Positions 1 to 9,888 of a stretch of 64,000 bases of DNA are shown here, one piece after another. This DNA comes from Calocera cornea HHB12733 (lineage: Eukaryota > Basidiomycota > Dacrymycetes > Dacrymycetales > Dacrymycetaceae), in contig KV423945.1 of assembly GCA_001632435.1 (NCBI GenBank), positions 156,172 to 220,171 on the forward strand. Direction: 5' to 3'. Under the pieces are notes generated by a model, which was not told where the DNA came from, searched no databases, and worked only from the letters and a program-made list of their open reading frames with translations. Position 1 is the first letter of the stretch. The number at the start of each line of letters is the position of its first letter. Position numbers and translations under genes: made by a program.

Positions 1-1588
1 CCACACGGCGAAGAGGAACTTGGTGAGCCGCACGACCGACTCGCAGTACAGCGTCGTTATGGCCGTCAGCTCGAACTTGGCCAGCGCCGTGTCGTCCGGC
101 GCGGTGGGCGTCGCTTTCCAGTAGAGGGAGACGGCCTGGGTGAGCTTCTCGAGCAGGTCCACCCAGGGGTCCGCGGGCGGGTCGTGCCCGGACGTGGGCG
201 GCGGCGGTGTCTATATGCATACTGATCAGCCTACAGGATCCTGTTTCCCAGCTACCAGAGACGCACCGGCTGGTCCTGTTTCCCCCACGCATCCAGCACG
301 CTCGCGACGGCCCAGCCCTCCAGCGCCGCCGCGCACCAAATGACGTCCGCGGTGCCCCTCAAGCTGCCCGCGGCGTCCGCATACCACTGCAGGGCGTCCG
401 CCAGCCTGCCGCTGAGCAGGTACAGGTCGGCGGTGATCTTTCCCAGCCGCGCGGAGGAGGGGGAGAACATTGCTCCCTGGGCCTTTTTCTTCGGAGGAGG
501 GGCGAGCGCGAGGGAGGCGGAGCGGGACTTGAACCCCTGGAGACCGGAGGAGGAGGGCGAGGCGGTGGCGGCACGCTGGGGGAGGGGCGCGAGTGGGGAG
601 GGCGCGCGCGGGGGGAGGGACGGCGCCGGGGAGGGGGAGGTGATGCCCAGCCCGCCGGGGCCGGCATTGCTCAGCGGGCGGCCGTTCGGGAGCCGCTGGG
701 TATGCGGCGCGGAAGAGGAGGGGAGGACGGGCAGGGTGTCGCTCCTCGTCAGGCTGGGGAGGGCGGGCACGGGGGAGTCGGACCGCGCGCGCTCCAGCTC
801 GTGGGAGAGGGAGGTGGCGCCGTTCGTGCGGGAGAATGGGGCGGCGGAGGAGTAGGAGGAGGCGGCGAAGACGGGGGAGAGGGGCGTGTCCTCGCCGTCG
901 AGGGCGGAGAGGGTGGGGAGGAGGAAGCGGTTGAGCTCGTCCAGCCGGGGCTGGTTGTCCAGGACGCGGACCTGCGTTGCGTCGCATCAGCATGACTGTA
1001 GGAGGAGGTGGGAGAGGAGGAGGGGCGCACGAGGCCGGCAAACTCGCCGATGATTGCCCCGCAGAAGTTGGCGAGGAGGGTGCCGAGGTAGATGCGCTTG
1101 TCGCCGACGACGGCGGGGATGACGGTGAGGCCGTCTAGTGCGCCGCCGACGTCGAGGTCTGTGCTCGCGTCGGCGGGGTCGAAGGCGTAGCAGCGGCCTG
1201 CGAGGGGGAAGACGGGGTTTGGGCCGAATATGTGGTGGAGGAGGCCGTAGAACTCTGCGAGGAGGGCGGCGAGGGAGGGAGCGGTGGAGCAGTCGGCGAC
1301 GCCGATGACGCCGTGGACGAAGGCGGCTGGGCGGAAGAGGGCGTAGGGGTGTGCGGTGGTGGGCGGGGGGTGTGAGGGGAACGCGAGGTGGACGGCGCCG
1401 GGGGCGAGTGCGCCGGGGAGGAAGCGGGCCCGGTCGTCGCGTGGGTCCGGGGGGATGTCGGCGAGGCGGATGGAGGGGAACGAGCGGATGAGGGCGGCCC
1501 AGTGCTCGAACGTCGATGGCCGGATCCGCCCGATCGGCACGATGAGGATCTTGAGCTGCGCGAGCGACGCGAACGGCGGCGTCTCCAT
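1..1588 (-). CDS. TRS120: TRAPP-II complex subunit TRS120/TRAPPC9, 5' part
   Basis: N-terminal part of the large TRAPP-II subunit that helps activate Rab GTPases in late-Golgi and endosomal traffic; the gene runs off the left edge. Seen: ATG at 1588 and exons 1588-1031, 971-267 and 210-<1, joined in phase (491 codons visible). The protein opens with METPPFASLAQLKILIVPIG and has FYGLLHHIFGPNPVFPLAGR and GDKRIYLGTLLANFCGAIIG, which look like the conserved TRS120 N-terminus. A Ser/Pro/Ala-rich stretch (about residues 225-330) follows, then a helical part (KITADLYLLSGRLADALQWY) typical of the TPR-like region. It is divergent from tryptophan synthase. The family assignment is from motif memory; the missing C-terminal half cannot be judged. 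Confidence 0.8.
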
Positions 1589-1994
1589 CCTGTCACCTCA
1601 CTCACAACGTCGCATAGTACTACTGTCGCCCAACGAGTCGCCGTTCAATCAACTAGTTTGCGTGGTGGCCTCCTTCGGCTCCGGCCCTCCCCCTCCCAGC
1701 CCACGCGGACACAAATCCCACTCGGCCCTCGGCAAAAGAGGTGAACCCTAGGGAACCGACAGGGCTTCGTTGGGTCGAGGCAAGGCAAGGCTGACTCGGT
1801 CGTTTCATCCCATTCCAAAATTCCCCAGGCGTGCCTGCACCTCTCCACCGCGACTCTGCTGCAGACACTCGCGGTCGACTCGCGCTGCTTGGCTGTCACT
1901 GCACATCGCGTCACTCCCTGCGTCATCAGCCTGCTGCCTACGTAGGCAGCGTCACGCGATCGCCTCCCCTCCCCACACCCCCAACACCTCCAAA
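1589..1994. promoter_or_regulatory. Divergent intergenic promoter TRS120/TRP5
   Basis: About 406 bp between the start codons of TRS120 (-) and tryptophan synthase (+). It holds no convincing gene. A TGACTC element lies at 1792-1797, about 200 bp before the TRP5 ATG, and matches the core of Gcn4/CPC1-type general amino-acid-control sites. Pyrimidine-rich sequence precedes the TRP5 ATG. Function is inferred only. Confidence 0.5.
1792..1797 (+). promoter_or_regulatory. Gcn4/CPC1-like half-site (TGACTC)
   Basis: TGACTC upstream of the tryptophan synthase gene. Fungal bZIP regulators of the cross-pathway control bind TGA(C/G)TCA-type sites, and TRP genes are classic targets. One six-base match can occur by chance, so this is a suggestion only. 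Confidence 0.3.
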
Positions 1995-4309
1995 ATGACA
2001 GAGTCCCTCAAGCGCGTCTTCGCCGCCAAAAAGGCCCACGGCGTCCCCGCCTTCGTCACCTTTGTCACCGCGGGCTACCCCTCCCCGGCCGACACCGTCC
2101 CGCTCATGTTCGCCATGGCCGACGGCGGCGCGGACGTCATCGAGCTCGGCGTGCCCTTCTCCGACCCCATCGCCGACGGGCCCGCCATACAGGACAGCAA
2201 CAACGTCGCGCTCGCGTTCGAGGTCAGCTATGCGCATGTGCTGGGCATGCTCAGGGACGCCAGGAACAAGGGGCTCACCACCCCCGTGCTGCTCATGGGT
2301 GCCCTCCTCTCTCCCTCCCTTCCGGTACTTCCCTACTGACGTCGGTGCATTGGCAGGTTACTACAACCCCCTGCTCTCCTACGGCGAAGAGAAGGCCGTC
2401 CAAGACGCCGCCGCGGCCGGCGCAAACGGGTTCATCATGGTCGACCTGCCCCCGGAGGAGGCGATCCGCTTCCGGAGCATCTGCACGCGGGAGGGCATCT
2501 CGTACGTCCCCCTCGTCGCGCCCAGCACGAGCCTCGCGCGCATAAAGTTCCTCGCGAGCATCGCAGACTCGTTCATCTATGTCGTCTCCAAGGTCCGTCC
2601 CCTCCTCCTGCATGGCGATGGACGTGGTGGCTGGGCCGGGCCTGACAGGCGGTGTAGATGGGAACCACCGGCTCCTCAGCAGAGGTAGCGATGAACGTCG
2701 AGCTTCCCCAGCTGCTCGCCCGCATCCGCGCCTACACCCCCGTCCCGCTCGCAGTAGGCTTCGGCGTCGCAACCCGCGCGCACTTCCAGTCCGTCGCCGC
2801 GGCAGGGTCCGACGGCGTCGTCGTCGGCTCCCGCATCGTCTCGCTCATCAAGGCCTCCCCGCCGGGCGAGATGCTCGGGAACGTACGCAAGTTCTGCGCG
2901 GAGCTCACCAACCACGCGAGCACAATGCCGACCCCGGCGCACATCGCCAACGGCGCGGGCGCCCAGGCCGTCCCCGCCGCGCCCTCCCCGGCGCTCCCCG
3001 TCCCCGCCGCGCCAGCGGCGATCCCCGCCGAACTCAAAGTGACCGAGCCCACTGTCCTGCCCAGCCGGTTCGGCGCCTTCGGGGGCCAGTACGTGCCCGA
3101 GGCGCTCGTGGACGCGCTGGCGGAGCTCGAGGAGGCGCACAAGGCGGCGCTGGCGGACCCGGCCTTCTGGGCAGAGTTCGAGAGCTTCTACGGGTACATC
3201 AACCGCCCCTCGCGCTTGTACCACGCCGAGCGGCTGAGCGCGTACGCGGGCGGGGCGAACATCTGGTTCAAGCGGGAGGACCTGAACCACACGGGCTCGC
3301 ACAAGATCAACAATGCCATCGGGCAGATCCTCCTCGCCCGCAGGATCGGCAAGAAGAGGATCATCGCCGAGACTGGGGCGGGGCAGCATGGCGTTGCGAC
3401 CGCGACCGCGTGCGCGAGGTTCGGACTCGAGTGCGTGGTGTATATGGGCGCGGAGGACGTGCGCAGGCAGGCACTCAACGTCTTCCGGATGAAGATGCTC
3501 GGGGCCAAGGTGGGTGCCGTGCGCTGGGTAGAAAGGGCTGCTGTTGACCACGCCCGCAGGTCATCCCCGTCCACTCGGGCTCGAAGACGCTCAAGGACGC
3601 GATCAACGAGGCGATGCGGGACTGGGTGACGAACCTGTCCACGACGCACTACCTCGTCGGCTCGGCGATCGGCCCGCACCCGTTCCCGACGATCGTGCGC
3701 GATTTCCAGCGCATCATCGGCCGCGAGATCAAGGCGCAGATGGCCGAGATCAAGGGCAAGCTCCCGGACGTCGTCGTCGCCTGCGTCGGAGGGGGCAGCA
3801 ACGCCATCGGCACCTTCTACGACTTTATCAAGGAGGACGGCGTCCGCATCGTCGGTGTCGAGGCCGGGGGCGATGGGGTGGACACGGCCAGGCACAGCGC
3901 GACGCTCGCCCTGGGCACCCCGGGCGTGCTGCACGGCGTGCGCACGTACCTGCTGCAGTCGCCCACGGGCCAGATCATCGAGACGCACTCTATCTCGGCC
4001 GGGCTGGACTACCCGGGCGTGGGGCCCGAGCACGCCTGGCTCAAGGACTCGGGCCGCGCCCAGTACATCGTCGCGAACGACGAGGAAGCCCTGCGCGGGT
4101 TCCGCATGTGCACCCAGCTCGAGGGCATCATCCCCGCGCTCGAGTCGGCGCACGCTGTCTGGGGCGCGGTGCAGATCGCCAAGACGCTACCGAAGGACCA
4201 GGACGTCGTCTTGTGCCTGTCTGGCCGCGGGGACAAGGACGTCGAGCAGATCTCAGAGATCCTCCCCGGCCAGTGGGCCGACAAGCTCGACTGGCACATC
4301 GAGATGTAG
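1995..4309 (+). CDS. TRP5: Tryptophan synthase, alpha-beta fusion
   Basis: Last two steps of tryptophan synthesis: indole-3-glycerol phosphate to indole (alpha part), then indole plus serine to tryptophan (PLP-dependent beta part). Exons 1995-2298, 2357-2592, 2658-3509 and 3560-4309 give 713 aa, close to the fungal fused enzyme (yeast about 707). Alpha domain, about residues 1-265: catalytic Glu in [11 protein letters not shown] and Asp in IADGPAIQD. An Ala/Pro-rich linker follows (about 270-300). Beta domain, about 305-713: [16 protein letters not shown] lysine in [10 protein letters not shown], phosphate loop GGGSNAIG, and end DWHIEM. The start is the first in-frame ATG before the conserved [12 protein letters not shown]. 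Convergent with the Tim17-like gene, 114 bp between stops. Complete and apparently functional. Confidence 0.97.
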
Positions 4310-4423
4310 GATGGAAGTGGAGCACGGTAGATCTTCAGAGGCAGAGGCAGCGGCAGATGCATATTATGCTTAGGATTACATATGAGAGCAACAAAATAGA
4401 CTCTATGGCCCCAGCGCAGGCCA

Positions 4424-5303
4424 TCACCGCAGCGCCCCCTTGTCCCGCTCATCGGCAGCCTCGAGGTCCAGCAGCTCCCTGTGGATGTTCCCCAACCGCG
4501 CCTCGATCTCCTCCTGCCGCCTGCGCGTCACCGCCACAAACTCGTCGTCCTCAATCCGCCGCACGGGCATCACGTACCCCAGCGTGTCCAGGACGAGCTG
4601 GGAGAAGCCGCGCGCTGGGGGGGCGGGCTGGGCAGGGTGCGTCTGGGAGCTCTTGAGCTCCCGCGCGACGAGCTTGATGCGCGCTATGAACGCTTCGTTC
4701 GACGCGTACTGCAGGGCCGCCGCGGTGACCGCGATCGTTACTGCCCCGGGGATGATCCCCGCTCTCCCTCCTGCGGCAAACCATCAATCATCGACCCGGC
4801 CACCGCTCACCATCTTCAAGCAGAAAACTCACGTCGAAGCGTATTCAGCGTCCCGCCCGTAACAGCGCCCGCGAGCGCAGAGTCAGGCACCTTGTACGCC
4901 CTCATCCCCGCCCACCCCTCCTCCGGATCGGGCCCGTCGACGTGCCCGGGCTCGTGATACTGCGCGCGGCGGTGGGCGTACTGGCCGCGCGGGACTGTGG
5001 CGACCAGGAGCGGGGAGACGGCCCATTCGCGGATGCCTGCGGTGCGGGCTGGTTAGCCTGGTACGAAGATGGGCGGGAGGGACGCACCGAAGAAGATTGA
5101 CGTGCCGAGGAAGGCGCTCGTCCCTGTCGTGAAGGCGAAGACGGCGGCGGAGGAGCGGTGGAGCAGCCCGTACCCCGCACCGTACGTCGCGCCTAGAATC
5201 GCTGCCATAATTCATCAGCACCCTCCACTGCCCCCTACAGTGGATAGGACTCACTTGATATGAGCACGGCGTGCCCGACGTTCCTCCCCGCGTGTGGGTC
5301 CAT
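4424..5303 (-). CDS. Tim17/Tim22/Tim23-family-like small membrane protein
   Basis: Exons 5303-5255, 5201-5088, 5036-4833 and 4770-4424 join in phase to a 237-aa protein. Residues about 13-70 and 130-175 are Gly/Ala-rich hydrophobic segments, including ILGATYGAGYGLLHR, TTGTSAFLGTSIFFG, and DSALAGAVTGGTLNTLRRGR followed by IIPGAVTIAVTAA. Gly-rich helices with a short basic turn after a GG pair resemble the Tim17/22/23 superfamily (mitochondrial translocases and complex I accessory subunits). The C-terminal 80 residues are hydrophilic and predicted helical. A role in the inner mitochondrial membrane is inference from this resemblance; no substrate or partner is visible. Its start is only 85 bp from the divergent WDR53-like start. 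Confidence 0.72.
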
Positions 5304-5388
5304 GTCCGACAGCGACGAACGAGAGTGTTCAAATTCAACGACTCGACACTAATGCGCGCTTGGAGGACCCTGACTGGCAGCTGTAATT

Positions 5389-6897
5389 ATGACGACAACG
5401 ACAACGACCACCGGTCCTGAGCCGGCGTTCCCGACAATATGTGCGCTCGCGGTGGACAGCCCGGTGACGTGCCTGGACTTCCAGGGGGAGCTGCTGGCTG
5501 CTGGATCCGGTGCGATACTGTGACCCGGCTCTGGGAATGGGGGCGGAAGTGTGCTGATCGAGCGAGCAGAGGACGGCCAGATTCGCATCTACACCCTAGG
5601 CCTCGCCGACGCAAGCGCTGCTCCGGGTCTGCGCAACCTGATCGCCTGCGCGAAGGAAGAGGTCGCTAGCCTCGCTTGGGCTCCGCGGCCGGGCGCTGGG
5701 GGCCCCGAGGGCGGGAAGCGCGAGCTGTGGGCCGCCGCTGGGGCCCTGATCTGCCGGTACGAGGTTGGGGGGCCGTCTGCTGTTGTTGTGATGCAGGCGG
5801 CGGAGACGGTTAGGCCGCTGAGGGACGAGGAGGACGTGATCAGCAGGGTGCGCCTTCTGTTCTTTTGGTCTTTTGGTCGTTGGGAGCTGGGTGTGGGAGG
5901 CGCTGAACTGGGTGGGGCAGATCGCGATCGATGGGAAGGGGGCGAACTTGGCGTACGCTACTGAGGACGGCGTCGTGGGCGTCGTTTCTCTTGCGCCGGA
6001 GCGGCCGAAGCGGGCCATGCGGATCGGGCATAGCAGCGTGAGTGCCTTGCGACCCTCGACGGTCAACGTCCGATGCTGACGAGGACGGCTAGGTATGCGA
6101 CTGCGTCGCTTTCCTGCCGCCGAATCATGGCTGTGCGCACCACGGCACCTCTGCTCGCTGGGAACGGGGTTGGCCTGACTGACTGGCTGTTCAACAGTGG
6201 TCTCGGCGGGGTACGACTACCGAATAATCCAGCACGAGTTCTCCCGGGGCACACTCACGAACCAGCTCAGTCTCGAGCGTGCGTCGCACGTTGTTATTGT
6301 TACGCGAGTCCTTGCTGAACACAGTTACGGTACCGTACCGTACAGAGGTGACACCCACGCACGCGGCCGTCTCGCTCTCCCCGCCGTTCATCCAGTCTAT
6401 GCACGTTGCGCCGAACGGCGACCTGGCGTGCGGCCTCGCGAACGGGGAGATCTACCTCGCTTCCGCCGCCCGGCCGGAGGAGAAGAGCAAGAGGAAGGAG
6501 AAGAAGGAGAAGAAACGGCGGTGGGCCGCCCTAGCGGGGCACGGGGTCAGGCAGCGGGCGGCCGAGGGGCCGATCGTAGGCGTGTGAGCACTGCCCTCCG
6601 GGTTTGTCCTTAGGCGCCCGTGACGGGTGTTGATGCTGGGAACGTAGGCACCACACGGGCGACGGCGAACTGGTGGCATGCACCCTCCTCGGGAGGCTTG
6701 TGCACTTCCGGGTCTCCGAGTCCCCGCGCTGGGAGCTGCTGCGGTCCGAGACCGTCCAGGGCGTCGACAAGGTGAACGCCATGGCGTGCAGCAGGGCGGG
6801 GCGGGTGGCACTCGGGGGGGTGACTGCGGGCGGGAAGGGGGTGGTGGTCATCAAGCATCTCCATCCTGCAGAGGCACCTGTCGAGGCAGAGCAATAG
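5389..6897 (+). CDS. WD40-repeat protein, WDR53-like
   Basis: Seven exons (5389-5509, 5570-5847, 5900-6037, 6093-6132, 6198-6278, 6346-6583, 6648-6897) give 381 aa. WD40-like blades are visible: VTCLDFQGELLAAGSGEDGQ, CDCVAFLPPNHG with VSAGYDYRII, and SMHVAPNGDLACGLANGEIY, then VGVHHTGDGELVAC. The blade order resembles WDR53, in animals a WD protein linked to CUL4-DDB1 ligases; that role is not shown here. A short Lys/Glu-rich loop (KSKRKEKKEKKRR) interrupts one blade. The 60-nt intron 1 was chosen because it restores the blade sequence GSGEDGQIRIYTL. The start is the first ATG, followed by a run of Thr. Other WD40 families cannot be excluded. Confidence 0.75.
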
Positions 6898-7147
6898 TTG
6901 TTGCTGATTTGTATGCGGCTACGCGCGGATTCGCGGAAGTGTTACGTAGTCCATACGGAGCAAGTCACTTCACGCTGAATCCCTGCGGCGGAAGGCGGAA
7001 GTAATTGTGGGTCCGGCGACATTGCTGCCGGCGACGACCGTGAACGCGGCCTGTCGGCGCCCCCTTGCCCGCTGCTACTTAACCACGGGCGGGTACAGTA
7101 CTTGGACAGTGCCGCCTGCTGCCTGTCCACCCAGGCCACAGCCCGTC

Positions 7148-9038
7148 ATGCCGAGTGCGTTTGTCTCTCGCACCGCTGCACTGCCGTTGCTGACGATCGC
7201 GCCACCCGCGCCACCCGCAGCGATCGAGGAGCTGGAGGAGTACATCGCCGAGGTGGAGAACTACATCGCATCCCTCCTCCCCGCCCTCGAGACACTCCCC
7301 TCCCTCCCACAGCGCATATTCGACGAGCTGCAGCGCTTCGGTCCCCCGTCCCTCCCCGCTTTCCCAACACTCACCATACACCCACCGGCCCCACCGCCCC
7401 CGCCCCCGCCCCCGCCGCCGAAGGGATGGTCCGACTGGCTCGGCGACCTCGTGGGCGGCGGCACAATGCGCAAGCTCACCGCCGGCGTCGTCCTCAGTGC
7501 CGGCCTGGGGCTCGCGAGCATGTACGGATATAAGAGGTGGAGGCTGCATGTCCTCAAGAAGAGGAGGACGAGCAAGCTGCTCAGGACGCCTCTGATCACG
7601 GACGGCCACAGGCGCGAGGTCATCGGTGAGCATCTTATTGACTCACTCGCTGAATACCTCTCAAGCCCTATATGCAGTCGTGCTCGGCGCCGACCACCCG
7701 CTCGGCCAGCCCATCTGCGCCTCCCTCGAGAAACAGGGATACATCGTCATCGCCACCGCCTCCACCCCGTCCTACGCGTCCAAGCTCTCCAAGGCGTCCT
7801 CGGGCTTCCTGCGTGCCCTGCCGCTCGAGCCCGCCGCACCCGTCATCCCCACCTCGCCTGAAGACGCCCCAGCCAACTTCACCACCAAGCTCCAGGTCGC
7901 CCTCTCCCAGACGTTCCCCACGACCGCCGCGGGCGACCCGTACGTCTCTGCCCAGCACCTGCCGTATGTCACCGGCGTCATATCCCTCATGTCGCTCCCC
8001 TCGCCCGCGCCCACGCCAGTCGCGCACCTGCCGATGACGGACGAGTACCTCCCGTACATGGTCGCCTCCCACTTCACGCCGATCATGCTCCTCCAGTCCC
8101 TCCTGCCGATCATGCACCGCTCCCCGCTCGGCCGCGCACCGACGATCATCGCCCTCGTGCCCGCGCTGTCCTGTCTGCCAGGCACGCCCTTCAGCGCAGC
8201 GAGCTCCGCCTCCGCCCAAGCAACAAAGTCGATGCTCTCCTCAATGCGGCGCGAGCTCGCCCAGGCCCACGACCCGACCAAGCTGATCACCCTGAACGTC
8301 GGGACGATCGCGCTGCCCAGCGAGGGCTTCGAGGCCACCCTCCCGCCCGACGCGCACGACAAGTACGCCTCGTCCTTCGAGGCTGCGCTCGCCTCTGTGG
8401 GCAAGCGGACGTGGACCAACCCCTATAGGGTCACGAGGGTCATCGAGAAGATCTTGAGGCTGTCTGATACGCCCATCGGCACGGCGCTGTACTGGATCAA
8501 GGGGGGCAACTTGAATGTCGGCTCTGGAGGTATGTGCTCTGCTTCCTTTGAACTTGATAGTTACTTATCCGAGGCGGTAGCACACCTATATGCGACCTTT
8601 GCGCGCCTCCCCGCCCCGCTGCTCGACGTGCTGTTCGCCATCCCAACCTGGGTGGCTACCCTCCGCGCGCGGCTGACCTTCATCCTCCCCCTCCGCCGAC
8701 CGACGTTCAAGCGGACCTCCGCGCGCCAGTCCGAGAAGAAGGACGAGAAGAAGCAGCTGACGATCGAGCCTGCCCCGCTGCCCGTCCCGCCTCCCGCACG
8801 TGCACCCGCGGTCGCCCCAGTCGCCCCGCAGCCCGCCGCCGGATCAGCCGCGCACGCGGCCGAAGACCCGCTGTCAGAGCCCGAGTCGGACCTCTCCCTC
8901 GAGGAGCACGAGCACAGCGGGAGCGAGTCCGAGTGGGAGAAGGTGCGCGAGGGCGGCGAGGCCGCTTCTTCCCGCGTCGAGACGCCCGCGCCTGCGGAGG
9001 AGTCCGCAGAGGCAAACCAGGCGTGGCGCAGTCTCTGA
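7148..9038 (+). CDS. DUF1776-family protein (SDR-like fold, membrane-anchored)
   Basis: Exons 7148-7625, 7678-8529 and 8581-9038 give 595 aa; the second intron (8530-8580, 51 nt) is in frame and stop-free. N-terminus (1-90): helical region with a polyproline run, then WSDWLGDLVGGGTMRKLTAG and one hydrophobic segment (about 105-120). The centre has a Rossmann-like start VVLGADHPLGQPICASLEKQ and a short-chain-dehydrogenase-like region (THVT-type strands, FSAASSASAQATKSMLSSMR), as in the fungal DUF1776 family (yeast YNL181W). The cofactor motif is degenerate and no clear Tyr-x3-Lys pair is seen, so catalysis is doubtful. The last 150 residues are Pro/Glu/Ser-rich, disordered and acidic. Function unknown. 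Confidence 0.8.
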
Positions 9039-9888
9039 GCTGATCTGCCGTGTGGCTCATGGCTCATGGCCCGGGGCGAGCGTGCGCGTGTAACCGATCA
9101 CGCCCTTGTGCCCGTGTGCGGCGCGCAAGTAATTCTGCTGAAACCAGGTTCGTTCATTTCCAAACACCCATGAAACCCCCCGAATTTGTACTGTATGTAG
9201 TTATGTACAGTACGTGGCTACCGCCCCTTGTAGGATTGACGCCCCGCTCGTTTTGAAATGGATGGTTCTGTATGCTGTATGGGAGCGCGTGATAGGCGCG
9301 GCGATCAGCACATTTTCTTTTGTTGGAGAGGAGTCAGTCTGGAATCCGCAGAAGCGCGCCAGGCTATTGGGTAATTATGTATCGGCTGATCACGTCACGG
9401 TCATGTGCCGCGATCTTCGCACCCATTCCCGGCCTCCCGCGCTGCAGGACGAACAAAAGCCGCGCAGATGCACATTGTCAATGCACGCGCTTCTTTCGCG
9501 GAGGCTCTCAGCCACCGTTATTGTCTGGACAATACCGCCCTTCCTCCTGCTCGATACGGGCCTTTCGGTGCCACACCAGCTACGATGTCCGTGTCCGTGC
9601 TATCTGCCTTTGTCAGTCCAGTCCAGTCCCTCCCTCGCCCCACGGCTCCGGGCCATAAAGCCAGCCCAGCCTCGAGGTTACGCTCCGCTGCAGGCTACCT
9701 ACCCGGCTTTGTCTCCCCTTCCTCTCTAATCGCATCGCATTCCCATACCCCACCGCATCGTATCGCATCGCACTCCGACTACAATAACATATCTATCTGC
9801 ATTCTCCGCTGCTGCTGCTACATACTACACAAGCCCAACACTGTACCTGAGACCTAGCCTGAGACCCGAAGCAAGACAATAGCCCGCC
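9039..9888. other. Intergenic: 3' end of DUF1776 gene and arrestin-like promoter
   Basis: 850 bp with no convincing gene; short open frames lack splice-compatible partners and domains. The last 250 bp are pyrimidine-rich, with repeated CATCGCA/CATCG words around 9725-9780, as often seen just upstream of fungal start codons. Confidence 0.5.

Noticed and set aside
207..1041. Long overlapping open frames on both strands (up to 271 codons) inside TRS120
   Set aside because: They are GC-rich shadow frames of the spliced TRS120 exons; compositions are Arg/Gly/Pro-rich with no domain.
2579..4656. Antisense and shifted frames of 290-370 codons over TRP5
   Set aside because: Highly biased Arg/Gly/Ala translations produced by the codon use of TRP5; the real frame matches tryptophan synthase throughout.
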